A DNA stretch of 51,182 nt from Caloranaerobacter sp. TR13 (GTDB lineage: Bacteria > Bacillota > Clostridia > Tissierellales > Thermohalobacteraceae), in contig NZ_JXLL01000013.1 in NCBI RefSeq assembly GCF_001316435.1, positions 1-51,182 of the forward strand, in the 5' to 3' direction. The notes beneath the pieces were generated by a model. That model saw only the letters and a list, made by a program, of their open reading frames with translations. It had not been told where the DNA came from and ran no database searches. The first letter of the stretch is position 1; every line of letters starts with the position of its first letter. Shown here one piece after another: positions 43,027 through 50,413 of the stretch. The translations under genes and the position numbers were made by a program.

Positions 43027-44283
43027 GTGAAATATAGAGTGATAGGAGAGGATGTAATTAGAGTAGATGGACTTTCTAAAGTTACAGGTAAAGCTATTTA
43101 TCCTCAAGATATATATATAGATGGTATGCTTTATGGTAAAACTTTAAGATCAACAAAACCACATGCATTTATAAGAGTGGATACAACTAAAGCTGAAAAA
43201 ATAGAAGGCGTAATAAAAATACTTACATATAAAGATGTTCCAGGGAAAAATTATCACGGTGTTGTATTTAAAGACCATCAAGTATTCTGTGAAAAGAAAG
43301 TAAGAAGAATCGGAGATCCTATAGCTTTTGTTGTAGCAACTACAGAAAAAATAGCACAGAGAGCTTTAGAGGCTATTGATGTACAGTATGAAGAGATTGA
43401 GGCAGTTTTTGATCCAATAAAAGCTATGAAAGAAGAATCGCCAAAAGTTCATGGTGAGAGCAATATTATATATCACTATAAGTTAAGAAAGGGAGATGTA
43501 GATAAAGCTTTTAAACAATGTGAAGTTGTAGTGGAGAATGAATATATTAGTTCAATGGTTGAACACGCTTTTTTGCAGCCAGAAGCAGGTATAGCTTATA
43601 CAGAAGATGATGGAACTATTGTGGTTTGTGTTTCAACACAGTATCCTCATTGGGATCGATTAGAGGTAGCAGAAGCTTTGGGTATGCCTGAAGACAAAGT
43701 AAAAATAATCAATCCTGCAGTTGGTGGAGCTTTTGGAGGGAGAGAGGATATAACTTTACAAATTCATTTGGCAATAGCCACTAAGTTAACTGGTAGGCCT
43801 ATAAAATCTGTGTATAGTAGAAATGAGTCTTTTATTGCTCATTCAAAACGACATCCTATGATTATGAGATATAAGACTGGTGCTGATAAAAATGGTAAGC
43901 TATTAGCAATGGAAGCAACTATTATAGGAGATACTGGAGCCTATGCATCATGGGCAATAAATGTTTTGAGAAAGGCTGGAGTTCATGCTTGTGGGCCGTA
44001 TGAGATTCCAAATGTAAAAGTAGACAGTTATGCAGTATATACTAATAATCCTTTTTGTGGAGCGATGAGAGGGTTTGGTGCAACTCAAGTACCTATAGCA
44101 TATGAGCAGCAGATAGATATATTAGCTGAGAAGCTAAATATAGATCCTGTAGAATTTAGAATGAAGAATATATTGAAAATTGGGTCAAAGACAGCTACAG
44201 GGCAGTTAATTACAGAAAGTTTTCCTCTAAATAAATGTATTGAAGAAGTAGCTAGGCGTATAGATTTAATAGATGAAAAATAG
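43027..44283 (+). CDS. Molybdenum hydroxylase, large Mo-binding subunit (N-terminal half; NdhL/XdhA-like)
   Basis: This 418-residue protein corresponds to the first half of a normal ~760-residue xanthine dehydrogenase Mo subunit. It starts RVDGLSKVTGKAIYPQDI, contains the a/b hammerhead domain, then EHAFLQPEAGIAY, AVGGAFGGREDITLQIHLA (~233-251), SRNESFIAHSKRHPM and CGAMRGFGATQVPIAYEQQ (~337-355), which are Moco-binding segments. It ends just where the domain normally continues. The remainder is encoded by the next gene with its own ribosome binding site. The same division (about 50 + 37 kDa) is known for nicotinate dehydrogenase NdhL/NdhM of Eubacterium barkeri. The start is GTG 43027 with GGAGGG upstream. 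Confidence 0.9.
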   Translation: MKYRVIGEDVIRVDGLSKVTGKAIYPQDIYIDGMLYGKTLRSTKPHAFIRVDTTKAEKIEGVIKILTYKDVPGKNYHGVVFKDHQVFCEKKVRRIGDPIAFVVATTEKIAQRALEAIDVQYEEIEAVFDPIKAMKEESPKVHGESNIIYHYKLRKGDVDKAFKQCEVVVENEYISSMVEHAFLQPEAGIAYTEDDGTIVVCVSTQYPHWDRLEVAEALGMPEDKVKIINPAVGGAFGGREDITLQIHLAIATKLTGRPIKSVYSRNESFIAHSKRHPMIMRYKTGADKNGKLLAMEATIIGDTGAYASWAINVLRKAGVHACGPYEIPNVKVDSYAVYTNNPFCGAMRGFGATQVPIAYEQQIDILAEKLNIDPVEFRMKNILKIGSKTATGQLITESFPLNKCIEEVARRIDLIDEK

Positions 44284-44296
44284 GGGGCGATTTTAT

Positions 44297-45298
44297 ATGA
44301 AAAAGAGGGGGAAGGGAATAGCTTGTATTTTTTACGGGACAGGTTATGGTAATGGATTTCCTGATGTTTCTAGAGCTATTGCGCAGTTACAAAAAGATGG
44401 AAATATTGCGATATATGTAGGAGCTACTGAAGTTGGTCAAGGGGCAAAAACTATTATGCTTCAAATGGCTGCTGAAGTACTTGGTATACAGGTAAAAGAT
44501 ATTATACTTAGTTGTGAAGATACGAGTATTACTCCAGATTCTGGAACTGCAGCTGCAAGCAGACAGACTTATAATACGGGTAATGCAGTTAAAATAGCAG
44601 TAGAGAAATTAAAGAAAGAGTTATTTGAAATAGCTGCTAAGAAGCTAGGATTAAATAGTACGGTAGGATTAGAAACAAGAGATAAAAGAATATATGTAAA
44701 GAGTTATCCTGAGAGATTTATAACATTTAAGGAACTAGCAAGTAGTATTAAACAAAATATTAAGAAAGAGGGGATATTTATAGCGCAAACTACAAAAATG
44801 GATGATGAAACGGGTCAAGGAGCTCCGTATTGGCCATATACTGTTGCTGCTTGTTCGGTAGAAGTTGAGGTTGACACTGAAACAGGTAAAGTAGAAGTAT
44901 TAAGATCAGTATTTGCTCAGGATGTTGGTAAAGCTGTCAATCCTAAATTAATTGAAGGACAGATAGATGGTGGGTTTTCTATGGGTTTAGGTTATGCTCT
45001 CATGGAAGATTTAAAATTGAAGAACGGAGAAATTAAGAATAATAGTTTTACCAATTATTTAATACCAACTTCAATGGATATGCCAGAAATAGAAAAGGTA
45101 ATAATTGAGGAACCAGAATCTACTGCTCCTTTTGGAGCAAAAGGTATAGGTGAACCAGTAACAATCCCAGTAGCGCCAGCGATACTCAATGCTATATATA
45201 ATGCAGTTGGAGTTAGAATGACAGAAATACCAGTTACACCAGATAGACTCCTCAAAGCATTGAAAGAGAAAAATTTGGGGGCGATTAGTAATGAGTAA
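44297..45298 (+). CDS. Molybdenum hydroxylase, medium Mo-binding subunit (C-terminal half; NdhM/XdhA-like)
   Basis: This 333-residue protein continues the Mo-subunit fold: GKGIACIFYGTGYGNGFPD, YVGATEVGQGAKTIMLQMAAE (~50-70), GTAAASRQTYNTGNAV, VFAQDVGKAVNPKLIEGQIDGG and APFGAKGIGEPVTIPVAPA near the end, where GIGE holds the catalytic glutamate. It must pair with the preceding subunit to form the active site. ATG 44297 has AGGGGGCGA upstream and lies 13 bases after the previous stop in a different frame. Good translation signals and intact motifs on both sides argue for a true split, not a recent frameshift. It overlaps the next gene by 8 bases. Confidence 0.9.
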   Translation: MKKRGKGIACIFYGTGYGNGFPDVSRAIAQLQKDGNIAIYVGATEVGQGAKTIMLQMAAEVLGIQVKDIILSCEDTSITPDSGTAAASRQTYNTGNAVKIAVEKLKKELFEIAAKKLGLNSTVGLETRDKRIYVKSYPERFITFKELASSIKQNIKKEGIFIAQTTKMDDETGQGAPYWPYTVAACSVEVEVDTETGKVEVLRSVFAQDVGKAVNPKLIEGQIDGGFSMGLGYALMEDLKLKNGEIKNNSFTNYLIPTSMDMPEIEKVIIEEPESTAPFGAKGIGEPVTIPVAPAILNAIYNAVGVRMTEIPVTPDRLLKALKEKNLGAISNE

Positions 45299-47015
45299 TA
45301 ATATTAAGAAGATGATTGATTTAGCTTATGGTAGAGAACTGCCAGAGTTGGTTTTAAAAAATTGTAAAATAGTTAATGTATTTTCTCATGAAATAATTGA
45401 AGGTGATATTGCGATAGATTCGGGGAAAATAGTTGGAGTAGGACAATATAAAGGTAAAAGGGAAATAGATTTGAACTGGAAATATGTAGCTCCTGGATTG
45501 ATTGATGGTCATGTACATATTGAATCGTCGATGGTAACTCCAAATGAATTTGCAAGAGTTGTAGTTCCTAGAGGTACAACAACAATAATTGCCGACCCAC
45601 ATGAAATAGCAAATGTATGTGGATTAGAAGGCATAAAGTTTATGATGGATTCAGGTATGGAACTTCCTCTTAGTATATTTTTTATGCTCCCGTCATGTGT
45701 ACCTGCTACTTCTTTTGAAAATTCAGGAGCAATATTAGATGCAGATAAATTAAGAGAATTAATTAATGATGAAAGAATATTAGGTCTAGGAGAATTAATG
45801 GATTATCCATCAGTAATTTTGGGAGATGAAGATACTTTAGATAAGGTTGGAATAGTAGAAGATAAATTGATAGATGGACACGGACCAAATATAAGTGGTA
45901 AGGACTTAAATGCATATGTAATAGCTGGAGTTAGAACAGAACATGAATGTTCAACTATAGAAGAGATGATAAACAGATTAAGATTAGGAATGTATATATT
46001 AATAAGAGAGGGTTCAGCTGCTAGGAATTTAGAAACCCTTATCAGAGGAGTAACAAAAGAGAATTTAAGAAGATGTTTATTTTGTACAGATGATAAACAT
46101 CCAGAGGATATTTTAACATTAGGACATATAGACAATAATGTAAGATTGTCTATAAAGATGGGTTTAGATCCGATTTCTGCTATTAAGATGGCTACAATAA
46201 ATGCTGCAGAGTGTTATAAATTAAAAGAAGTTGGAGCTATAGCACCAGGTTATGTAGCAGATATTATTGTAATAGATGATTTAGAAAAATTTAATGTGGT
46301 TCAGGTCTTTAAAAAAGGTGTTTTAGTAGCAAAAAATAATGTACCTTTGTTTAAAGTAAAAGCTGTAGAAGTGTCAAAAGTTACTGATACTGTTAGAACA
46401 AAAGAAGTTAGAAAAGAAGATTTAAAAATAGGGCTTAAGAAAGATATAGCTAATGTTATTAGACTATTACCACATAGTCTTGTTACAGAAAAGGTTATAA
46501 GGAAAGTAGAAACGGAAAATGGATATTTTAAACATCATAAAAACTTAGATATATTGAAAATTGCTGTCATAGAAAGACATAAAGCAACAGGAAATATTGG
46601 ATTAGGGTTGGTTGAAAATTTTAAATTGACAAATGGTGCTATCGCATCAACAATAGCACACGATTCACATAATTTAATTGTTATTGGAGATAATGATGAA
46701 GATATGTTATTAGCTGTAAAAGAAGTTGTTAGAGTAGGTGGTGGAATTACTATATGTTCTAAAGGAGAAGTTCTTAAGACATTACCGTTACCTATAGCTG
46801 GTATTATGTCAAATAAATCGATGGAAGAAGTAAATGTTACATTAAAAGAAATGTTAGATTTAGCTTATAACAAACTTGGTGTAAATAAGGATATAGATCC
46901 GTTTATGACATTATCTTTTTTAGCTTTGCCTGTTATTCCTGAGATTAAGGTTACTGATATGGGGTTATTTGATGTATCAAAATTTCAATTTATTGAAATT
47001 TACAATGTAGAATAG
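45291..47015 (+). CDS. ade: Adenine deaminase AdeC (second copy)
   Basis: This 574-residue enzyme of normal AdeC length has KYVAPGLIDGHVHIESSMVT (HxH ~71-73), VVPRGTTTIIADPHEIANVCG, MLPSCVPATSFENSGA, LGELMDYPSVI, CTDDKHPEDIL (metal Asp) and the C-terminal IAHDSHNLIVIGDN. It converts adenine to hypoxanthine, the substrate for the Mo hydroxylase encoded just upstream, with which it overlaps by 8 bases. It matches canonical adenine deaminase better than the paralogue at 36943. A long hairpin follows its stop codon. Confidence 0.93.
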   Translation: MSNNIKKMIDLAYGRELPELVLKNCKIVNVFSHEIIEGDIAIDSGKIVGVGQYKGKREIDLNWKYVAPGLIDGHVHIESSMVTPNEFARVVVPRGTTTIIADPHEIANVCGLEGIKFMMDSGMELPLSIFFMLPSCVPATSFENSGAILDADKLRELINDERILGLGELMDYPSVILGDEDTLDKVGIVEDKLIDGHGPNISGKDLNAYVIAGVRTEHECSTIEEMINRLRLGMYILIREGSAARNLETLIRGVTKENLRRCLFCTDDKHPEDILTLGHIDNNVRLSIKMGLDPISAIKMATINAAECYKLKEVGAIAPGYVADIIVIDDLEKFNVVQVFKKGVLVAKNNVPLFKVKAVEVSKVTDTVRTKEVRKEDLKIGLKKDIANVIRLLPHSLVTEKVIRKVETENGYFKHHKNLDILKIAVIERHKATGNIGLGLVENFKLTNGAIASTIAHDSHNLIVIGDNDEDMLLAVKEVVRVGGGITICSKGEVLKTLPLPIAGIMSNKSMEEVNVTLKEMLDLAYNKLGVNKDIDPFMTLSFLALPVIPEIKVTDMGLFDVSKFQFIEIYNVE

Positions 47016-47028
47016 ATATTTTTAGGAT

Positions 47029-47071
47029 AATCCTCTTGTTTAAGGAATATAATTCTTTAAACAAGAGGATT
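47029..47071 (+). terminator. Long hairpin closing the purine block
   Basis: AATCCTCTTGTTTAA (47029-47043) and TTAAACAAGAGGATT (47057-47071) form a perfect 15-bp stem around a 13-base loop. The tail is AT-rich but lacks a T-run. Confidence 0.75.
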
Positions 47072-47108
47072 TATAAATAATAAAGCATTTTTAATGTACT
47101 TAGAGTTT

Positions 47109-47351
47109 GTTGACAAAGTTAATTTTTTAAAAATGTATGAAAATATAAGCGAATGCTTGAAAGAATTTAGTTAAAAAACTAGGTGAAAATTTTGAAGAAA
47201 ATCCGTAGGCTTAGCAGGACGCTAAGCCAGCATCCTACAAGACAGGACGTCTTGATTAGGTGCGTTAGGATTTTCTAAAAATTTAAGCCTTAAGTTTTTT
47301 CTAAATTCTTTCGCATGAGTGTTATTTTCATAAATATTTTATTTTGTCTAC
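47109..47351. mobile_element. MITE-like inverted-repeat element, long copy (243 bp), with structured core
   Basis: The left end GTTGACAAAGTTAATTTTTT and the complement of the right end (GTAGACAAAATAAAATATTT) form ~60-base imperfect terminal arms that share TATGAAAATA and GAAAGAATTTAG. The same arms make up the short element at 6592-6700. The centre carries the separate folded unit at 47197-47277. No open frame encodes a transposase. AAAGCATTTTTAATGTACTTA (47082-47102, left) resembles 47358-47380 (right), so the element may sit between duplicated promoter-like sequence. Confidence 0.65.
47197..47277 (+). ncRNA. Candidate structured RNA: three-way fold with two AGGAC-capped hairpins
   Basis: A closing stem pairs AGAAAATCC (47197-47205) with GGATTTTCT (47269-47277). 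Inside are hairpin A, GGCTTAGC/GCTAAGCC (47209-47216, 47222-47229), and hairpin B, CAAGAC/GTCTTG (47239-47244, 47250-47255), the latter extended by GCATCCTA with TAGGTGC. Both loops read AGGAC. GGA in a hairpin loop is the CsrA-binding pattern, but no known RNA family was recognised. No promoter is evident, and transcription is unproven. Confidence 0.45.
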
Positions 47352-47354
47352 AGC

Positions 47355-47384
47355 TTGAAAGTATATTTTTAATATACTTATATT
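47355..47384 (+). promoter_or_regulatory. Candidate promoter with perfect palindromic operator before the cysteine desulfurase gene
   Basis: TTGAAA (47355-47360), an 18-base spacer and TATATT (47379-47384) form a sigma-A-like promoter; a TATAAT also occurs at 47393-47398. Between the boxes lies AAGTATATT-TTT-AATATACTT (47359-47379), a perfect 9-bp inverted repeat suited to a dimeric repressor. Confidence 0.5.
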
Positions 47385-47428
47385 TAATATGTTATAATTA
47401 AATTGTCATTTATTTGGAGGTGAGTGAT

Positions 47429-48571
47429 TTGATTTATTTAGATAATGCTGCAACTACTTTTCCAAAACCAGAAGAAGTTTATCAAGCTATGCTAGAATCT
47501 ATGAAAGAATTTGGAGCTAATCCTGGTAGGTCTGGACATAAGTTAGCTCTAAAAGCTGGTAGAGCTATATATGAAACAAGAGAACTTTTAAGCAAATTAT
47601 TTAATATTGAGAATCCGATGAATATAATATTTACATCAAATGCTACAGAAGGTCTTAATCTTGGAATTAAAGGTATTTTAAAATCAGGTGATCATGTCAT
47701 AACAACTTCTATGGAACATAATTCAGTACTAAGACCACTTAAAGCTTTAGAAAGCGTAGGAGTAGAAACTACTATTATCCAATGTGATAAGACTGGAATG
47801 ATAGACATAAACGATATTGAAAAAAATATTAAACAAAATACTAAAATGATAATTACCACTCATGCTTCTAATGTTACCGGGACTTTATTTCCTATAGACG
47901 AAATAAGTAAAATAGCACATAAAAAAGGATTGCTTTACATGGTAGATGCTGCACAGACTGCTGGAGTATATGATATTGATGTGAAAAATATGAATATAGA
48001 TATACTTGTGTTTCCTGGGCATAAAAGTTTATTGGGACCACAAGGAACTGGTGGAATTTATATAAGAGAAGGAATAGATGTAATGCAAATGAAAGAGGGA
48101 GGAACAGGTAGTAGATCTGAGTCTTTAATACAGCCCGAGATGTTACCAGACAAATTCGAAAGTGGTACACCAAATACACCTGGGATAGTAGGATTAGGAG
48201 CGGGAATTAAATTTATCCTAAAAACTGGTATTGATAATATAAGAAAACATGAAGAAGAGTTAACAAAGTATTTTATAGAAGAGCTTAAAAAGATAGATAA
48301 AGTAAAAATTTATGGACCTTGTGATGTAAAGAAACAGGCCCCAGTTGTATCTATTAATCTTGGTGAAGAGGATTCATCTGAGGTAAGTTATATTTTAGAT
48401 AGAGTCTTTAATATAGCTGTTAGGCCAGGGCTTCATTGTGCTCCTTTGGCTCATAAAACAATAGGCACATTTGAACAAGGGGTTGTAAGATTTAGTATTG
48501 GGTACTTTAATACACATCAGGACATTGAAGAAGCAATAAAAGCAATAAGAGAAATAGCCAAGGAAATATAA
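47429..48571 (+). CDS. Cysteine desulfurase, class associated with selenium-dependent Mo hydroxylases (EF2568-like)
   Basis: This 380-residue PLP enzyme of the aminotransferase class V fold starts LIYLDNAATTFPKPEEVYQA. It has HNSVLRPLKALE, MVDAAQTAG, the PLP lysine in FPGHKSLLGPQGTGGIYI (~195) and the catalytic Cys in RPGLHCAPLAHKTIGTFEQG (~335). The N-terminal pattern and HCAPLAHKT motif match the family first noted beside orphan selD and selenium-dependent molybdenum hydroxylases, not IscS or NifS. It could provide sulfur or selenium for the Mo hydroxylase upstream or for FdhD. TTG 47429 is five bases after GGAGGTGA; the TTG at 47414 would place that site inside the gene. Confidence 0.82.
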   Translation: MIYLDNAATTFPKPEEVYQAMLESMKEFGANPGRSGHKLALKAGRAIYETRELLSKLFNIENPMNIIFTSNATEGLNLGIKGILKSGDHVITTSMEHNSVLRPLKALESVGVETTIIQCDKTGMIDINDIEKNIKQNTKMIITTHASNVTGTLFPIDEISKIAHKKGLLYMVDAAQTAGVYDIDVKNMNIDILVFPGHKSLLGPQGTGGIYIREGIDVMQMKEGGTGSRSESLIQPEMLPDKFESGTPNTPGIVGLGAGIKFILKTGIDNIRKHEEELTKYFIEELKKIDKVKIYGPCDVKKQAPVVSINLGEEDSSEVSYILDRVFNIAVRPGLHCAPLAHKTIGTFEQGVVRFSIGYFNTHQDIEEAIKAIREIAKEI

Positions 48572-48640
48572 TTTTTGAAGGAATTTAAAGATGATTAACG
48601 AATATTAACCATATCGCAACATAAAGGGGGTCTGTAATTT

Positions 48641-49156
48641 ATGGAAGAAATAATTGCGCAGTATAGTAATCAAATAATTATTTTTCTAACAGTTGCAGTA
48701 ATATTTTTGTTATTGCTAAATATTATTAGCCAGATAAGAATTTCCTCTATTACAAAAAAGTATAATAGACTTGTTGAAGGTGTTGATGAGGCTTCTTTAG
48801 AGGACTTGATTTTTGAGTATATTGATGAAGTTAAAGATATGAAAAAAGAAGCAGAAAATATCAAAAGTATATGTGATGATTTAGATAGCAAGTTGAAATT
48901 TGCAGTACAAAAAGTAGGTTTTGTAAGGTATAATGCATTCAATGACGTAGGGAGTGATTTAAGTTTTTCAGTAGCTCTGTTAGATGCTAACCTTAATGGT
49001 TTTGTAATATCAAGTTTATTTGGTAGAAATGAATGTAATACTTATGCAAAGCCCATATTTAATGGGAAATCTAATTATACACTTTCAGATGAAGAAATAC
49101 AGGCTATAGAAATAGCCAAAAAACAGGGCGTTTCAAAGAGCCTGGGAAGCATATAA
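48641..49156 (+). CDS. DUF4446 family membrane-anchored protein
   Basis: This 171-residue protein has one N-terminal membrane segment (IIIFLTVAVIFLLLLNII, ~11-30), a coiled-coil stretch (~30-85) and a conserved globular end: QKVGFVRYNAFNDVGSDLSFSVALLD, NGFVISSLFGRNECNTYAKPI. These are DUF4446 landmarks common in spore-forming Firmicutes, often near sporulation or chromosome-partition genes. The function is unknown. AAAGGGGG precedes ATG 48641. Confidence 0.85.
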   Translation: MEEIIAQYSNQIIIFLTVAVIFLLLLNIISQIRISSITKKYNRLVEGVDEASLEDLIFEYIDEVKDMKKEAENIKSICDDLDSKLKFAVQKVGFVRYNAFNDVGSDLSFSVALLDANLNGFVISSLFGRNECNTYAKPIFNGKSNYTLSDEEIQAIEIAKKQGVSKSLGSI

Positions 49157-49174
49157 AAAGTTGGGTGGTATGTT

Positions 49175-50056
49175 TTGAGTGTGTGTTTTGTTGTAAATCC
49201 AGTTGCTGGCAAAAATAGAGCTAGAAACTTAATACCTTACATTAAAGAAAAAATGAAAAAAACTGACATCAAATATAAAATTATTGAGACTACAAAGCCT
49301 AAGGAAGCAATAGAAATTACTAAAAATGCACTTGGAAAAGGATTTGATATTATAGTAGCAGTAGGTGGAGACGGGACTATTAATGAAGTAATGATTGGAA
49401 TAGTTGAAATGGGTAAAGGTATATTAGGTATTATACCTGGAGGTACCGGGAATGATTTAGCAAGAACATTAAATATACCTGAAAATGTAAAATATGCTCT
49501 AGATTTGATAATAGATCGCAAAGTTAAAAGTATTGATTTAGGGTACGCTGATGGTAAACCATTTCTGAATGTTGCAAGTATTGGATTCGATGCTGAAATA
49601 GTTAAGAATACAGAAAAAATAAAAAGATATGTTAAAAGTAAATTTGCTTATACAGTAGGTTTATTAGTAACACTTATATCATATAAGTGTAAGAAGATTA
49701 AGGTTAAACTTGATGATAGGGAACTTAATGAAGAGATTCTCCTTATAGCTATTGGAAACGGTAAATATTATGGCGGAGGCATGGCAATATGCCCTAATGC
49801 TGTAGAAGATGATGGTCTCTCTGAAATTTGTTTTATAAAAAAGATTCCTAAACTAAAGCTTTTATTGCTATTTCCATCTATATTTAAAGGGAAGCATGGC
49901 GAATTTAAAAAATATGTTCAATTTTACAAGTCTAAAGAAGTAAAGGTGAATATGTGCAATCCAATAAGTTTAAATATAGATGGAGAAATATTTGATGTTG
50001 ATGATGAGATAATATTTACAATGAAAAGAAAAAGCATAGAAGTTATAGCTCAGTAA
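49175..50056 (+). CDS. Diacylglycerol kinase / lipid kinase (YegS/DgkB family)
   Basis: This 293-residue DAGK-catalytic-domain protein begins VCFVVNPVAGKNRA and has AVGGDGTINEVMIGI (~65-79, nucleotide-binding GGDGT), GIIPGGTGNDLARTL (~88-102), FLNVASIGFDAEIV and a C-terminal SLNIDGEIF. It phosphorylates diacylglycerol or a similar lipid. Start is TTG 49175 after GGGTGG; the ATG at 49170 is followed by a stop in its frame. It follows the DUF4446 gene by 18 bases. Confidence 0.9.
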   Translation: MSVCFVVNPVAGKNRARNLIPYIKEKMKKTDIKYKIIETTKPKEAIEITKNALGKGFDIIVAVGGDGTINEVMIGIVEMGKGILGIIPGGTGNDLARTLNIPENVKYALDLIIDRKVKSIDLGYADGKPFLNVASIGFDAEIVKNTEKIKRYVKSKFAYTVGLLVTLISYKCKKIKVKLDDRELNEEILLIAIGNGKYYGGGMAICPNAVEDDGLSEICFIKKIPKLKLLLLFPSIFKGKHGEFKKYVQFYKSKEVKVNMCNPISLNIDGEIFDVDDEIIFTMKRKSIEVIAQ

Positions 50057-50063
50057 GAGAATA

Positions 50064-50116
50064 AAAACACCCTTACAGAAGATACTAATCTTAAATGAAT
50101 ATTCTGGGGGTGTTTT
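50064..50116 (+). terminator. Hairpin that closes the lipid-kinase gene and covers the ribosome binding site of the next gene
   Basis: AAAACACCC (50064-50072) pairs with GGGTGTTTT (50108-50116); CAG/CTG (50076-50078, 50104-50106) adds pairs. The right arm includes GGGGGTG, the ribosome binding site for ATG 50120. It may act as terminator, translational lock, or both. Confidence 0.6.
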
Positions 50117-50119
50117 ATT

Positions 50120-50404
50120 ATGATGAAAAAAATAGCTATTCAAAAAGGGCTTGATGATTTAAAGAATAACTTAAAAAGTAGAGGTTATGAAGTGTATGAT
50201 ATTAATGAAAATAAAGAAGTAGAAGCAATAATATATATGGCTGATGGTTATAGTATACCTTATATAGATAGTTTTATCAGTATGGATACAGGATTTGAGA
50301 TAAATAGAAATAAAGATGTACTTTTAATTAATGCAACTGGTAAAACGTTAGAAGAAATAGAGTATATTATAAACAATAAATTATACAGCCCATTATTTGA
50401 GTGA
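50120..50404 (+). CDS. YkuS/UPF0180 family small protein
   Basis: This 94-residue protein contains KKIAIQKGLDDLKNNLKSRGYEV, the VEAIIYMADGYS segment and a C-terminal TGKTLEEIEYIINNKLY, as in UPF0180 (YkuS) proteins of Firmicutes. No biochemical function is known. ATG 50120 and ATG 50123 are both possible. Its ribosome binding site lies in the hairpin at 50064-50116. Confidence 0.8.
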   Translation: MMKKIAIQKGLDDLKNNLKSRGYEVYDINENKEVEAIIYMADGYSIPYIDSFISMDTGFEINRNKDVLLINATGKTLEEIEYIINNKLYSPLFE

Positions 50405-50413
50405 TGGGCTTTT
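50387..50413. terminator. Bidirectional terminator between ykuS-like gene and yyaC
   Basis: AGCCCAT (50387-50393) and ATGGGCT (50404-50410) pair around a 10-base loop that contains the stop of the plus-strand gene; TTTT follows. Confidence 0.8.

Noticed and set aside
44283-44297. Frameshift mutation in a single xanthine dehydrogenase Mo-subunit gene
   Set aside because: The second part has its own strong ribosome binding site and ATG at good spacing, and the split matches NdhL/NdhM. An assembly error cannot be fully excluded.
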